The notes beneath the pieces were generated by a model. That model did not search any database. It had not been told where the DNA came from and saw nothing but the letters and a program-made list of their open reading frames with translations. The translations under genes were made by a program, and so were the position numbers. A DNA stretch of 64,000 nucleotides from Uloborus plumipes (lineage: Eukaryota > Arthropoda > Arachnida > Araneae > Uloboridae): NCBI GenBank assembly GCA_038373865.1, contig JAXGGA010002237.1, positions 62,501 through 126,500 of the forward strand. Direction: 5' to 3'. Each line of letters opens with the position of its first letter. Position 1 is the stretch's first letter. This document shows, piece after piece, positions 34,101-43,087 of this stretch.

Positions 34101-36520
34101 CAGCGTCCAATATCCAAATCCTAAGCATCTAGGATCAATAAAAAGGGTTTCAAAATGGCGGGTCTGCTTTGTGAAACGAATTGCTATGTTTGGGCTTATG
34201 CAAGTGAATGAAAAATATTTGCAGCAAAAATGCAATGTGTTAAAATAAAGTCTGGCCATTTAACAAGAAAATGATTAGTTTTGTACGGAGTCAATGACAT
34301 GAGCGGCACTTGTCTTTTGCTCTGGAGAAAATTGACTTTTTGGGAGGTCACAGTGACCTCCGAGAATTGAGGTAAATGTTGTAAAATTAGCTGCGAGAAT
34401 TCTTGAGAAAATTGAACTTTTTGAGAGGTCACAATGACCTCCAACTGGAATACCCCAGCTTGCTACCCCCACCCCTAAAGTGAGTCCTGGCTACGACCAT
34501 GAATAAAAATCAAACTTTTAAAAATGGACTAAAAATTTCAACCTTTGTTTAGGGTTTTTCCCTCTTCACATTTGGGTAAACAAAAATAAATAATAAAAAA
34601 AAGCAGGAGTCGGGAGTCGGAGTCGAAAGTTTTAAAATCCCGGAGTCGGAGTCGACCATTTTTCCTTCGACTCCGCAGCCCTGCTTTTAACTGCTTCAAA
34701 TGAGATATATCAACTAAATGCGAAGTAAATATGAAACAAGAAAAAATTCCATTTTTTTTCCTCTCGAAAAATTCTTTCACCAAAGAACTTTCTTTTTTAG
34801 ATCCAAAACGGCATGAATCCTTCAGCTTGACCCCGAAGGACTGTTTCGGGGTCGCCTATCGAACAGCGTGGTTCACCTTGACATTGGAGGACGCGACGCG
34901 ACGGGCCATCTTTTTTTTTTTTGTTTTTGTTTTTGAACTTTGCGGAAGTGCCCTCACTCGAATAACTAAGTAAAAGGATTTCGAAATCGGGACATTTCTC
35001 AGAGAGAAGGAAAGGGAAGGCGCGAAAGTGGAGAAATCATACGTAACGCATCACGCTGTGCTTCTTTGACGCGTGGAGCGACAGATGAACGATCGCCAGT
35101 GGCCAACGGGCGACCATTTTATTGAAGATGGCCAACAAAAATGATGTACCAGTGGCCAAAAGTGATGACCATGTGTTTCTTTATTTGTTAAACATCATAT
35201 CCATTTGTAAAAGATTTTCGTTTGTTGTTCGCCAGTATCTTTAAAGTTAAATATACATATGTTGAATGATTTTTCAGTTTGTTGTTTTTGTAGAGCATCA
35301 TAATCTCTTGAATTACTAACAGATAATAGGTGTGCCAGAGACCAATAGTGGTGCCAGAGGCAAGAATGGATGCCAATCTCGGGGAATGTGCCAGGTCTGC
35401 AAATGGTTAGGAGTCAATATGCAGCATTGTTCGAAACAAATTCGATCTCACACACATTTCGGGGGCAATATGCGAGAAAGCTTTTGTCTTCCACAATGCT
35501 GGAAACACATAAACTCGTTAAATTCTATTCCACACAGCCACAGTCGGTACAAGTCCTGGAGGTTGTCTGTCAATTGATATCTACAGGCAACACCAAACAG
35601 CCATCACACGACTCCGCATATTGGACACAGCATGTCCCTCAAATATTTCTGTTCAGATTGCCCTGTGTAAAAAATGTACCACAGCGAAGGTTTCCCCAGG
35701 TCACATTCTGGCCTGCTTGGGTCTGTTTGGCGAAGATCTAAGAGATAGACCGGATCTTGTCTGACTTTTTGAAGGTGAACGATATGTTGAGCTGAATCCA
35801 TAGTGAATTCAGGGAGAAGCGATAATGTAAGTAAAGAATTAGGGTTGCTCTTTGTCGCCAAGAGTTGCCACTTTCATGAATTTTTCACTGGGTTGGCGAT
35901 TCTTACCCATGAACTTATCTGAATGGCGCTATTTTCAACATCCCAACGCCAAGCACACACACGGTATCGTCAAGCGTCACACTGCTTTGTTTACTTCCAC
36001 TATAAGTTATCGCTGAATTCACCATAGCTCGTCTAAAGTCCATTCGCGGAAAAGCTAAACTGAAAGTAAACAAACAAGTTGCCAGAAGGTTTGCCGCAAT
36101 GCTACTTTGGGGATTTCCTCTCGAAGGGAAAAATGCTAATCAAGAGGATTCTCATTCGCCGTCCGTTTAGTGCCAATTTCTCTTGTCCAAGCCCAAAACG
36201 TGATTGACGAAGCCAAATGGTGCAATTCTTTGTTTACATCCAGTCTAGCTATTCCACGAATGAGCTGTAGATCCCGGGGATTTGGAAGAAGTTCTATTCA
36301 ATCATTTCCGAGATGAATTCTCGTGGTCATGTCACCAAGTATCCAAAAACACTCACCTTGACTTTGGCGTACCGGACGTTCCCCTTGCTGTCTGCTGCCT
36401 CCTTGTAGCCCTGCGTGTTCTCGCGCGACAGGAAGTAGGGCACCTGCGCCGAGGCCACCTCCGATACGCTACTGAAGTAGCCCGCCGTGTGGCCCTCCTC
36501 CGTGATCACGGCCAGCCAGC
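22493..36520 (-). CDS. CABIT-domain protein (GAREM/THEMIS/serrano-like), C-terminal exons
   Basis: Four exons on the minus strand: 36520-36357, 30170-29701, 26793-26653, 22829-22493 (stop TGA 22495-22493). All introns have GT/AG ends and the phases (1, 0, 2, 2) are consistent, giving one open frame of about 368 codons. The first two exons resemble the later part of a CABIT domain as known from GAREM and THEMIS: YFSSVSEVASAQVPYF, RYAKVK, DLLFLPF, GKFFSVAG and RLPQLL...LPLTVRVV match the family's pattern. The last two exons encode a charged Ser-rich tail ending near DGYVTSDFGED. CABIT proteins are intracellular adaptors in receptor and GRB2/MAPK signalling. The 5' exons are not found in the window. 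Exact orthology is uncertain. Confidence 0.72.
22830..23038. other. Intron sequence left of the 1.5-kb Helitron
   Basis: AT-rich. A ~70-bp piece (22975-23035, 'tagcctttagtattaataat' to 'cgtgaattttat') recurs beyond the Helitron at 24613-24681. Confidence 0.55.
23039..24550 (-). mobile_element. 1.5-kb non-autonomous Helitron
   Basis: On the minus strand it begins TCTATATATATAAAGATGAC (24550) after A and ends with a GC-rich hairpin, GGGTACTGCTAG (CTAG at 23042-23039), followed by T: a perfect A-TC...CTAG-T insertion. No transposase. The last bases (GCCGTGCGGGTAC.GCTAG) match the autonomous Helitron ending at 6158. Internally it has direct repeats: 'gctgggaggtttggtaaat' at 23522 and 23753, and 'cattaaagtttaaatcaatt' type blocks near 23185 and 23993. 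It sits in the last intron of the CABIT-like gene. Confidence 0.92.
24684..24932. mobile_element. 249-bp MITE with GAAGGG termini
   Basis: Inverted ends GAAGGGCCAGGGGGAAAA and TTTTCCCCTCCTGGCCCTTC, continuing into AAAGATGAAAGT / ACTTTCATCTTT. Flanks ATAT on both sides (24680-24683, 24933-24936). Termini resemble those of 60224-60480. No coding. Confidence 0.75.
25021..26060. mobile_element. TTAA-flanked 1-kb element with complex inverted ends
   Basis: TTAA at 25021-25024 and 26057-26060. Left end TTAAAGGGCTTCACACACGC and right end, inverted, TTAAGGGTCCTCGCACGCTC both continue into GGAAAACCCGAAG. Additional copies of the end motif (CACACGCTCCGGAAAA near 25122; CTTGAGGAAAACCTCA near 25067 and 25930) make the ends partly tandem. 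No transposase was recognised. It lies 20 bp from the next TTAA element. Confidence 0.7.
26081..26603 (-). mobile_element. piggyBac-type MITE, family A, copy 2 (inverted)
   Basis: TTAA at 26081-26084 and 26600-26603 with the CCCATTAATGCCT inverted repeats; orientation opposite to the copy at 18055. Lies in the last intron of the CABIT-like gene, about 50 bp from the 26653 splice site. Confidence 0.9.
26653..26793 (-). CDS. CABIT-like gene, penultimate coding exon
   Basis: 141 bp between acceptor TTTTTAG|G (26794-26795) and donor CAG|GTGAGA (26652 downward). It encodes CTDNSEHWRQQIKVAHHVV and then a Ser/Gly/Asp-rich stretch (NGGTSSGDTYEDEDSAV). Phase 2 at both ends. Too short for an ORF search alone; supported by phase agreement with both neighbours. 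Confidence 0.7.
26794..27418. other. Intron sequence, nothing recognised
   Basis: AT-rich, between the 26653-26793 exon and the Tc1 element. Confidence 0.45.
27419..28683 (+). mobile_element. Tc1-like transposon, inactivated
   Basis: Inverted ends CAGTCCAGTCACATTAATGT (27419) and ACATTAATGTGACTGGACTG (to 28681), flanked by TA (27417-27418, and TA at 28684-28685 after an extra TG). Length 1.26 kb is normal for Tc1. The transposase inside is broken. Confidence 0.92.
27502..28640 (+). pseudogene. Tc1-type transposase, degenerate
   Basis: Fragments in more than one frame. An N-terminal part (27502-27828) carries a helix-turn-helix-like stretch (GEEQKRSVLCDVQKGIIIGF). The part from 27888 onward carries AFTDESRF (about 28097), the second catalytic Asp region of Tc1 enzymes, and IIAWGMFSW. 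Further C-terminal pieces occur near 28480-28640. Stops and frameshifts separate them, so no active enzyme is made. Confidence 0.85.
28684..29439. other. Intron sequence, nothing recognised
   Basis: AT-rich, no coding signal. Confidence 0.4.
29440..29600. mobile_element. Degenerate relative of the 22093-22466 foldback element
   Basis: Shares 'ggtgctttgtgtaaccagta' with the right arm and 'gcacccttgaaggagccatt' with the centre of the element at 22093-22466. Shorter and diverged. Confidence 0.6.
29701..30170 (-). CDS. CABIT-like gene, large GC-rich exon
   Basis: 470 bp; acceptor CCTTCTTCTCGTTCCAG before 30170 and donor AG|GTGAGG after 29701. Encodes IKAGEVLQFLGAYEDTTY, RYAKVVDRRGDLLFLPF, GKFFSVAGRR, LYRLPQLL, LPLTVRVV, LLEVDVGSEFRFLRPL. 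This is the best match to the CABIT fold (the GRF-x-rLPv.V pattern). The strikingly high GC (about 70%) contrasts with its surroundings of about 35%. Antisense ORFs over the exon are composition artefacts. Confidence 0.78.
30273..30462. mobile_element. 190-bp TA-flanked inverted-repeat MITE, copy 1
   Basis: Ends AAGCTTGACCACGGGAAGAT and, inverted, AAGCTCGACCACGGGGAGAT; TA on both sides (30271-30272, 30463-30464). The arms meet near 'cttcattttatga' / 'ttaaaatgaac'. Related to 32665-32853. Confidence 0.75.
30463..31355. other. Intron sequence with a long poly(A) tract
   Basis: No gene. A 46-bp A run at 31077-31122; the ORF across it is low complexity. Confidence 0.5.
31356..31529. mobile_element. 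Pogo/Tigger-like MITE, 174 bp
   Basis: Ends CAGTCGAGCCCGCTTATTAG and, inverted, CAGTCAAACCCGCTTAATGG; TA follows at 31530-31531 and lies 2 bp before the left end. The terminal motif resembles Tigger-type ends. No coding. Confidence 0.7.
31532..32664. other. Intron sequence, nothing recognised
   Basis: AT-rich; short ORFs without similarity that I recognise. Confidence 0.4.
32665..32853. mobile_element. 190-bp TA-flanked inverted-repeat MITE, copy 2
   Basis: Ends TAGTTTGACCTCGCAAAGAT and, inverted, AAGCTAGACCAAGGAGAGAT, with TA outside. It contains 'acttcattttgaaatatgag' and 'acaaaatgaagtggtccgtt'. Diverged from 30273-30462 but same length and plan. Confidence 0.65.
32997..33805 (-). mobile_element. 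Non-autonomous Helitron with a duplicated 5' end
   Basis: Minus strand. 3' end: palindrome AGCTGCCCTGGCAGCT and CTAG at 33000-32997, then T. Two 5' ends of the form TCTACTYATATTAAAAACTG lie at 33389 and 33805, each preceded by A. The interior also repeats a 'gttgcacgggcacttcgtgc' block (33143 and 33282). This looks like tandem or head-to-tail Helitron ends sharing one 3' terminus. Confidence 0.7.
34345..34359. promoter_or_regulatory. IR3 nuclear-receptor half-site palindrome, site 1
   Basis: AGGTCA-CAG-TGACCT, a perfect inverted repeat of the AGGTCA half-site with a 3-bp spacer, the consensus oestrogen-receptor/ERR-type geometry. Inside the hAT MITE. Function is inference from motif identity. 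Confidence 0.5.
34426..34440. promoter_or_regulatory. IR3 nuclear-receptor half-site palindrome, site 2
   Basis: AGGTCA-CAA-TGACCT, 81 bp from site 1. Both are preceded by 'gagaaaattga(a)cttttt', so the pair arose by a local duplication. Confidence 0.5.
34692..36356. other. Intron sequence with unassigned open frames
   Basis: Mixed composition. A 123-codon frame at 35370-35741 on the plus strand (contains YARKLLSSTMLETHKLVKFY and VLEVVCQLIS) looks less like AT noise than its neighbours but is not a family I recognise; it may be a decayed gene or TE piece. No other feature. Confidence 0.35.
36357..36520 (-). CDS. CABIT-like gene, upstream-most exon found
   Basis: 164 bp; acceptor CCACACAG before 36520 and donor AAG|GTGAGT after 36357. 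Encodes GWLAVITEEGHTAGYFSSV, SEVASAQVPYFLSRENTQGY and GNVRYAKVK. The acceptor is phase 1, so at least one more 5' exon exists. GC-rich relative to its flanks. Confidence 0.75.
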
Positions 36521-36978
36521 CTGTGTGGACAAGACGAAGATATATCACGATGATGAACATATCCATTATTCAAAAAGCATTCATGTTCATCATGAAATAC
36601 TATTATGTCATCGACACAAATAAAGACGTTACTTCTGCGTTCTGTGGAATGGGAGGGTTTTTTTTTTTGTTTGTTTGAGCAATGAGAAATAGCTATATGT
36701 TTTCTTTTTGAACATCAGACGTCGTGTAGTCTCTCTTTCTAATTGGCAGACTGCCAACGATTCTCATCAACCGTCTCCTGCTCAGCTAAAGATGGCGGAC
36801 CCCCTATTTGCAGCAGATGGTGGCGCCCATGTCCTACACACACACATACACACACGCGTACCTATCGCAGTTCGTCATTGCGAAAAACATAATTTGAATT
36901 GTTTTTTTTTAATTATTATTATTGTCGACAGTGTAAATATACAAATCCATGAACATGGAACAATAAAACTAAAAATAC
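36521..36978. other. No gene seen
   Basis: Mostly AT-rich intron-like sequence upstream of the first exon found. A short CA/CACACG run lies near 36837-36856. Confidence 0.4.
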
Positions 36979-37624
36979 CAGGGTTCGCCAAAGCGGGCCC
37001 AACCCAAAAAACATCCACCCCGGTTTTTTTGGAGCCCACTTGAAAAAACCCACTATGTCGGTAAAGTTTGTTTTTTCAAAATTGTTGCGTATTAAAAATA
37101 TTTATTTTAGAAACAAACTAAATATTACGAATATTTTGATCAATACTAAGCCTAGAAATTGGTATTAATCAATTTTGTTATAATATTTAGTTTGTTACAA
37201 TATTTACTCTAGTTCAGTACCTAGTTCAGGAATTGCCATCTTTCTTTAATGAAAACTTATTAGGTATTAGAATTAAAACAAACTACACAGTATTTCACAC
37301 TACTTATTTTTTTAAAATACTTAGAGGATCAAAATAAGCAGTAATTAATCCAATCTATAAATTTAATTCAATATAAATTTAAAATACGATATCAATTTTA
37401 AAAATTCGATATTACAATGCTGTTTCCAAATTTACTGAATAAGAACTTTTAGGAGGTCACGGTGACCTCCCTTCAGGACTCCCATGATTCTATGACGAGT
37501 AAAAGCAGGTGTGCAATGTTTTAACAGAGAACGGTATTACAATGAGTCTTGAAAAATCCCGAAAAAACCTGGTGGGCCGGGCCTTTTCAAGAAAAAACCC
37601 TTTTTTTTTTCTTTTCAAACCCTG
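36979..37624. mobile_element. hAT-type MITE, 646 bp
   Basis: Ends CAGGGTTCGCCAAAGCGGGC and, inverted, CAGGGTTTGAAAAG; flanks AAAAATAC (36971-36978) and AAAAATGC (37625-37632), an 8-bp duplication with one change. No coding. Carries an IR3 palindrome at 37454-37468. Confidence 0.78.
37454..37468. promoter_or_regulatory. IR3 nuclear-receptor half-site palindrome, site 3
   Basis: AGGTCA-CGG-TGACCT, again perfect, inside a different hAT MITE from sites 1 and 2. The flanking GG...CC (GGAGGTCA / TGACCTCC) is shared with site 1. Confidence 0.5.
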
Positions 37625-37707
37625 AAAAATGCATCTATATCATCCAAAACTGCACAGAAAGATCACACGTTTCTGAAATTAAATCATACCTATGACACTA
37701 AAAATAC

Positions 37708-38235
37708 TTAACCCATAAATGCCTAGCGTCCTTTTTTTAGGACGGTCCAAAAAAGGGTCTTAATTTCCCCAAAATGAACATTTCAACCAAATAATAGTGT
37801 TCAATGAGTACCTTGGTACTCTTTCAATTCGTTATTAACAGATTGCAGCACATAACCATTAGAAAGTGTGTGCTGCAGCAGTTTTAATATGAGCTTTATC
37901 AAAAATGACATCGTTCACAATCTCAAGAAAAAAAGCTAAATTTTCAAAGTCATTCCCAGTATCCCAGTTTATGTTCATTGCTGATTTTATTTCTTCTTAT
38001 AAAATGTCTTTTTTAATATTATATCGAAGGCAGAAAAACAAGTCTTAGTAAAAAAGTATGTACCCTCTGTGGTCTATCGTACCTTTTGAGGGACGATTTT
38101 TCTTTCCTTAATAAAACAATTATTTTTTACATGATATTTTTTAAATTATTTTTCCTGTCCATTGAACACCGTTTGTAACCAGTATACAAAATATCTTTGG
38201 GGAAAAAAAAAATATGTCAGGCAAAAATGGGTTAA
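37708..38235 (+). mobile_element. piggyBac-type MITE, family A, copy 3
   Basis: TTAA at 37708-37711 and 38232-38235; ends CCCATAAATGCCTAG and the degenerate CAGGCAAAAATGGG. Same interior as copy 1. Confidence 0.88.
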
Positions 38236-40679
38236 TAAGTTACGTCTGTGAAAGGTTTGTTGTGAAAAGAGTTTCCTCCCCGACATCCCAATACAATGCT
38301 GTTCGTTACGTATCGCGCAAGTTGAGAAAACTTTTTCTCCCACCACGAATAGTGTCATGAGAACATGCATAGGCAGCTCGTACAGGGTGCTCCTCACTTC
38401 CAAAAGTAAAGAAGCCTTGCCCCCTCACTTTTCACTATTGAAAAGTTATGATCGAGTGAAAAATGATTTTTTACTCAGTAAATTGATTAATTTCAATAAG
38501 ATAAAAGCTGAAAATTTCAAAATTTGACTCATTTTGTGTTATTTCATAAGATCGAATAAAAAACAAGAAGCTTGGTTGATTTTTGAGGCCATATTCTGCA
38601 TTTTTTAGAGGTCATTTAATCAGTAATGTTAAAATCCAGTAATATAGCCAAATTTTTCAAAAAGAAAGAAAGGAAAACTTTCGAGTTTCGAGGTGCTGCC
38701 TCTTATCATCCCAAACACATTTTCCTCCCCCCCCCCCCACTTTTTTACTATACCAGTCGCCTATGAGAACATGAATGTCATGAGACATTCATATGCATAT
38801 AATTTGCTTTCATCCGATTTATTTTTAGATTGGTTTGGATAAAACTTTTCCCCTGTTTCAGTTTTGAGGTTCAAATAAAAATACATTGGCATAACATAAC
38901 TGATAGAATGACACCCAAGAAGCGAACTACGAAAATATCAAAACATAGACATAGCGGAAAAAAAGCTTAGAGACCTCTGGTTGAAAGGAAATATACTTTT
39001 TTTCCACAAAAGAAACAAATTGTGTGCACATATATACAGTTCGAGCATGTTTCTAAAATCAATAGGTGGCAAATTGTCTCCTTCTGATCAAAAAAAAAAA
39101 AAAATGCAGGAGTTTTAGAGCCCTTTCCTTTAAGATTGTTCAGTTAAAATACAGCTGCAAACATTCTATAGACTAAATTAATGTCAATATAAAATGAAAA
39201 TTGAAACCTTTTTTTATCGAAGAATAAAAAAGGTTTGTTAGAGTTGCGTTAGGAATTAGTTTTAACAAGAAAAAAAACGGAAAATATTTCGAATTCTATA
39301 ATCGAACTTAAATTTAATTCCATCACGAGAAGAAATGAAATCAGGCCCGTCATTTAGGGGGGGGGGTAGGGGGGTCAATATCCACTTTGGGCGTGGTTTT
39401 TTATGTTTTCCGATGAAATTGCATTGTGTTTGAACCCTCTGCCCCCCCCCCCTGGAAAAAACTTGAAATGAAGTCCCTGAGTGAAATCATGACTAACTTT
39501 TATTGTTCATAGGCCTTTTTGAAATCCTCCCATTAATAGAACCAAAAAATTGCTATGGAAAACCCAAACTCAGAGAACAAAGAAAGTTAAGGAAACGTTC
39601 TATGCCTTAGGGGGGAAAACACACCTTTCTTCTTATTATTAATTAAGAAAAAAATAAGTATAGGGGAAACAAAAAATTAGTATTTCAATGAAAACGAGTT
39701 TTAAACTGCAAATCACGCAATGCATATGAAAACATTCTATTAAGTAGGAGTCTAACACAAAGACTTCAGCATCATTCCAAGATTAGATTTATCAAAATGT
39801 TATAAAGAGAACAATTTGGCCAGAGACAGCCGTTTATGACTGATGATGCCAATTCGTCGACCTTAAGTTAAACGGGTGTTGTAAGTCAAACGGGAGAGGC
39901 AACTTATTTGCCTGTTTAGAAAGATGGATCGAGCTCTTCAATCATTCCGTAACCGTAACTATCACTTTCGAGGCGAATTTGATAGATCCAATGCATGCAG
40001 AAATAACCACGAAAAGATTCATTTTTGTAATAGCAATTGATGTACGTAAGAGTCAAGTAGAGTATTATTTATAGAAAAAATTTAAAATAAAAAAAAAATG
40101 GAAAAAAATTAATTATATTTATTGGGGAGACTGGAAAATACTGTCGTTTTTTTCAAACAAATCAATTGTTAAAAATATTTATTTTGAATCAACATTTTCA
40201 ATAATTATCAAAGGCATTTTTACATTTAGTAGTAAATTTTAAATCCCGGATAGATTTAAAAAGAAAAAGATTTTTGGAGCAAAATATTTTGAAATAGTAT
40301 TTGGATACAAGACGAATTTTCAAGATTTGTTTTCATATATTGATCGCAATAAAGGGAAGTGGTGCAATGTCGGGTGAGTATTATGGGTGACGCAGTCAGA
40401 TTTTCGTTTCTTCCGACGGATAAAACACTTTTTTTCCCCTCAAAAATCTGGCTTGTATCCAAGATGCCATTTCCCGATATTTTCCTCCAAAAATAACTAT
40501 TTTTTTGAAAATCTGAAATTAAAAATTTACTATACGATGGCAAAATACTCTTGATAACGAGGATAATTACGTCGTTGATTTAAAATAAAAACTAAAAAAT
40601 TGATTTGTTTTGAAAAAAAAACGACATTACTTTCCGGTCCCTCTAATAGTAACATACAGTTATATACTAGAAGGTAACT
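38236..40679. other. Intergenic, nothing recognised
   Basis: AT-rich with G/C homopolymer patches (about 38728-38740, 39358-39375, 39443-39453). A short minus-strand frame at 38146-38403 runs into the MITE and is not supported. No gene or RNA was seen. Confidence 0.4.
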
Positions 40680-40851
40680 TAACTTAACACTCAACGTCAC
40701 TACGGGAGAAGCCAATAAGAGCTCACAAACAGTTAGCAATCTCCTCTCATTCGCCAAGTAGGCTGTGACGTTTTATCTAGCTCGTTTTTCACAGGCTAAC
40801 GTCACGCTGACGTCACGATGTTTTTGTCCAGAAAGGTTGCAGTCGAGTATA
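40680..40851. repeat. ~170-bp promoter-like interspersed repeat, copy 1
   Basis: Shares with 46250-46420 'aacgtcactacggg', 'agccaataagagctcacaa', 'atctcctctcattcgc', 'tgacgttttatctagctcgt' and 'aggctaacgtcacg'. Contains CCAAT (gCCAATaa) and several CRE-like TGACGT/ACGTCA motifs. Reading the repeat on either strand gives no family I know. Confidence 0.75.
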
Positions 40852-41456
40852 GTCAGAATTGAACAAACACCTCTGGACTTGAAAAGTAAACTAGAAGTGA
40901 TCAACGTTTTATTGGACAAAGTTTTCTAATATCTGCTGACACATGTGTCGGTGTTATGTTCGGTTCTATGCAACGAAGTGTGAGTTTTAGGATGAAAAGT
41001 CAACCAAGAAAAGCAACAGGGTGGAACAGAAGACAGTTTAAATAGAACTGAAATTTATTATCTAATTCCATCAAGAAAAAACCTGTTTAGTATTACGTTT
41101 TCAAAACAATTCTATAAATAATAAATATCGTCAAATGATTGAACACTAACAGATTATTTAGTTATGAATTTGTTGTCGGAAAAAAGTTATGTACTGAAGC
41201 AATTCTAACATACAGAGAAAGGCAGAAAGAAACAGAATGAAATAAAATAATTAAAATTAGTTAAACATAAAAAATATGTGAGCAGAATAATAAAAATTAA
41301 AATAAAAGTACAGACAAATAACTAGAGTAAGGAATGACAAGTGAAATGCCAGTTTACAGCAAAAAATAGTGAACAAAAACAAGTTATACAAATCTAAGCC
41401 ACACCGAACAAAATACTGTACCGCAGTAAGATCATCAACTAAACTGGGCCGGTTCC
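40852..41456. other. No gene seen
   Basis: AT-rich. Confidence 0.4.
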
Positions 41457-41979
41457 TTAACCCATTTATGCCTAGCTTCCCTTTTTAGGGATGGTCCAAA
41501 AAAAAGGGTCTGAATTTCCACAAAATGAACATTTCAACCAAATAATAGTGTTCAATGAGTACCTTGGTATTGTTTCAATTCGTTATTAACAGATTGCAGC
41601 ACATAACCATTGTAAAGTGCGTTCTGTAGCAGTTTTAATATGATCTTTATCAAAAATGACATCGTTCACAATCTCAAGAAAAAAAGCTAAGTTTTCAAAG
41701 TTATTCCCAGCTTCCCAGTTTATGTTAATTGCTGATTTTATTTCTTCTTATAAAATGTCTTTTTAAATATTATATCGTAGGCAGAAAAAAATTTTAGTAA
41801 AAAAAGTATGTACCCTCTGGGGTCTATCGTAACTTTTAAGGGACGATTTTTCTTTCCTTAATAAAAAAATTATTTTTTACATAATATTTTTTTTATTATT
41901 TTTCCTGTCCATTAAACACTGTTTGTAACCAGTGTACAAAATATCTTTGGAAAAAAAATGTCAGGCATTAATGGGTCAA
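41457..41979 (+). mobile_element. piggyBac-type MITE, family A, copy 4
   Basis: TTAA at 41457-41460; the right target site has changed to TCAA (41976-41979). Ends CCCATTTATGCCTAG and CAGGCATTAATGGG. Confidence 0.88.
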
Positions 41980-42278
41980 AATTTGAAAATATTCCCAAAA
42001 ATCAAGATCCGACGAATTTGAACATTTTTGGACAATTTGATACACTGTAAGATATAAAAGATGTTTTTACAGTATAATACAGCTAATTTCACAGTAATTT
42101 TACAGTAATTAACTGTAAAATGGCTAATTTTACAGTAGTAAACTGTAAGACTGCTAGTTTACACTAATAAACTGTAAAATTGCTAGTTTTAGTTTATTAT
42201 AGTGCATTTTATGTTTTTAAGCTGAAACCTCTGCTGCCGGAATCATACTGTTGTTTTTGCAGTATAATATAGCTCATT

Positions 42279-42848
42279 TTAACCCTCGTGGGTCCCTCCC
42301 ATTTCAGTTACACTCAAGACCCTTGGGGTCATAAACGACCCCAATGCTTCCTTTAATTAATTCATTATAATTATTGAATGTTACATGCATTATTTAAGTT
42401 CACACACTTTTTAATGCTAAAAAAACAAAAAATAAAAAGATACAATTAAAGTAAAATTTAGTTTATGAATTAAAATTATAATTTTAGAGCAAAACTTACA
42501 ATAACTGTAGATTTATTTACATCTGTTACAGACCTGAAAAAACATGATTTTTGCAAGCGAATTTCAAACACTTATGACATTTTTCGATGCATTTTCTGTC
42601 CAGTTCTCTTGGACAAAAGTTGCAACGTCCTCTTTTTTTGGCCTTCAGGGGAAGTGACTCCAAGGGTCTTATGTGCAAAAAATGCAATTCGGGAAAAATA
42701 AAACACAATAATAGCATTATTTTGAATAGAAAACTAGAAGAATAAAAGCCACAAAATGCCGTTAAAAACAAATGCTTGATTAACAAAATATATTAAACAG
42801 AAATTGCATTGGGGTCACATATGACCCCAAGGAGCCCACGAGGGTTAA
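42279..42848 (-). mobile_element. piggyBac deletion derivative, nested
   Basis: TTAA at 42279-42282 and 42845-42848, with inverted ends TTAACCCTCGTGGG. Sub-terminal palindromic blocks 'ggggtcataaacgacccc' and 'ggggtcacatatgacccc'. Keeps the end of a transposase gene (42526-42786), so it derives from a full piggyBac element by internal deletion. Confidence 0.88.
42526..42786 (-). pseudogene. piggyBac transposase C-terminal remnant
   Basis: The tail of the frame has the Cys-rich zinc-binding domain that ends piggyBac transposases: RCNFCPRELDRKCIEKCHKC followed by LKFACKNH, with the C-x2-C...C-x2-C...C/H order. The DDD catalytic core is absent, so no enzyme is made. The preceding hydrophobic residues come from non-transposase sequence read in frame. 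No true start. Confidence 0.82.
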
Positions 42849-43087
42849 ATAGGAAGTACCCGGATTTTCGGCTTCTGCCTTCGGTTTCGGTCGGTTTTCT
42901 GCTAATGTGGAGCTAGGCCCTAAGAATGCTAATTTTTACAGTAATAAAATATATAAAATTGCTAGTTTTACAATAATTGTGAAATAATTAGTTTTACCGA
43001 TTATTACTGTGCTTTTACAGTTTTAAACTGGAACCTCTGCTGCTGGTATTATACTGTAAAAACAGATTTTTTTTTTTTTTTGCTGTG

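Larger units (their letters stand above)
33931..34683. mobile_element. hAT-type MITE with GAGTCG hexamer arrays
   Basis: Inverted ends CAGGGCTGCGGAGTCGGAGT and CGACTCCGCAGCCCTG, with an exact 8-bp target duplication CTTTTAAC (33923-33930, 34684-34691). Both arms contain GAGTCG(GAGTCG)n. Non-coding interior. An 8-bp duplication with CAGGG termini defines hAT. It also holds two nuclear-receptor-like palindromes. Confidence 0.92.
42043..43087. mobile_element. TA-flanked 'cagtaataaactg' MITE with a nested TTAA element
   Basis: Same family as 15771-16205: ends CACTGTAAGATATAAAAGAT and, inverted, CACAGCAAAAAA, both leading to TTTTTACAGTATAA; TA flanks (42041-42042, 43088-43089). Split by the TTAA element at 42279-42848. 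Confidence 0.75.

Noticed and set aside
38146..38403. Minus-strand 85-codon frame
   Set aside because: Overlaps the end of a piggyBac-type MITE and has no recognised domain.
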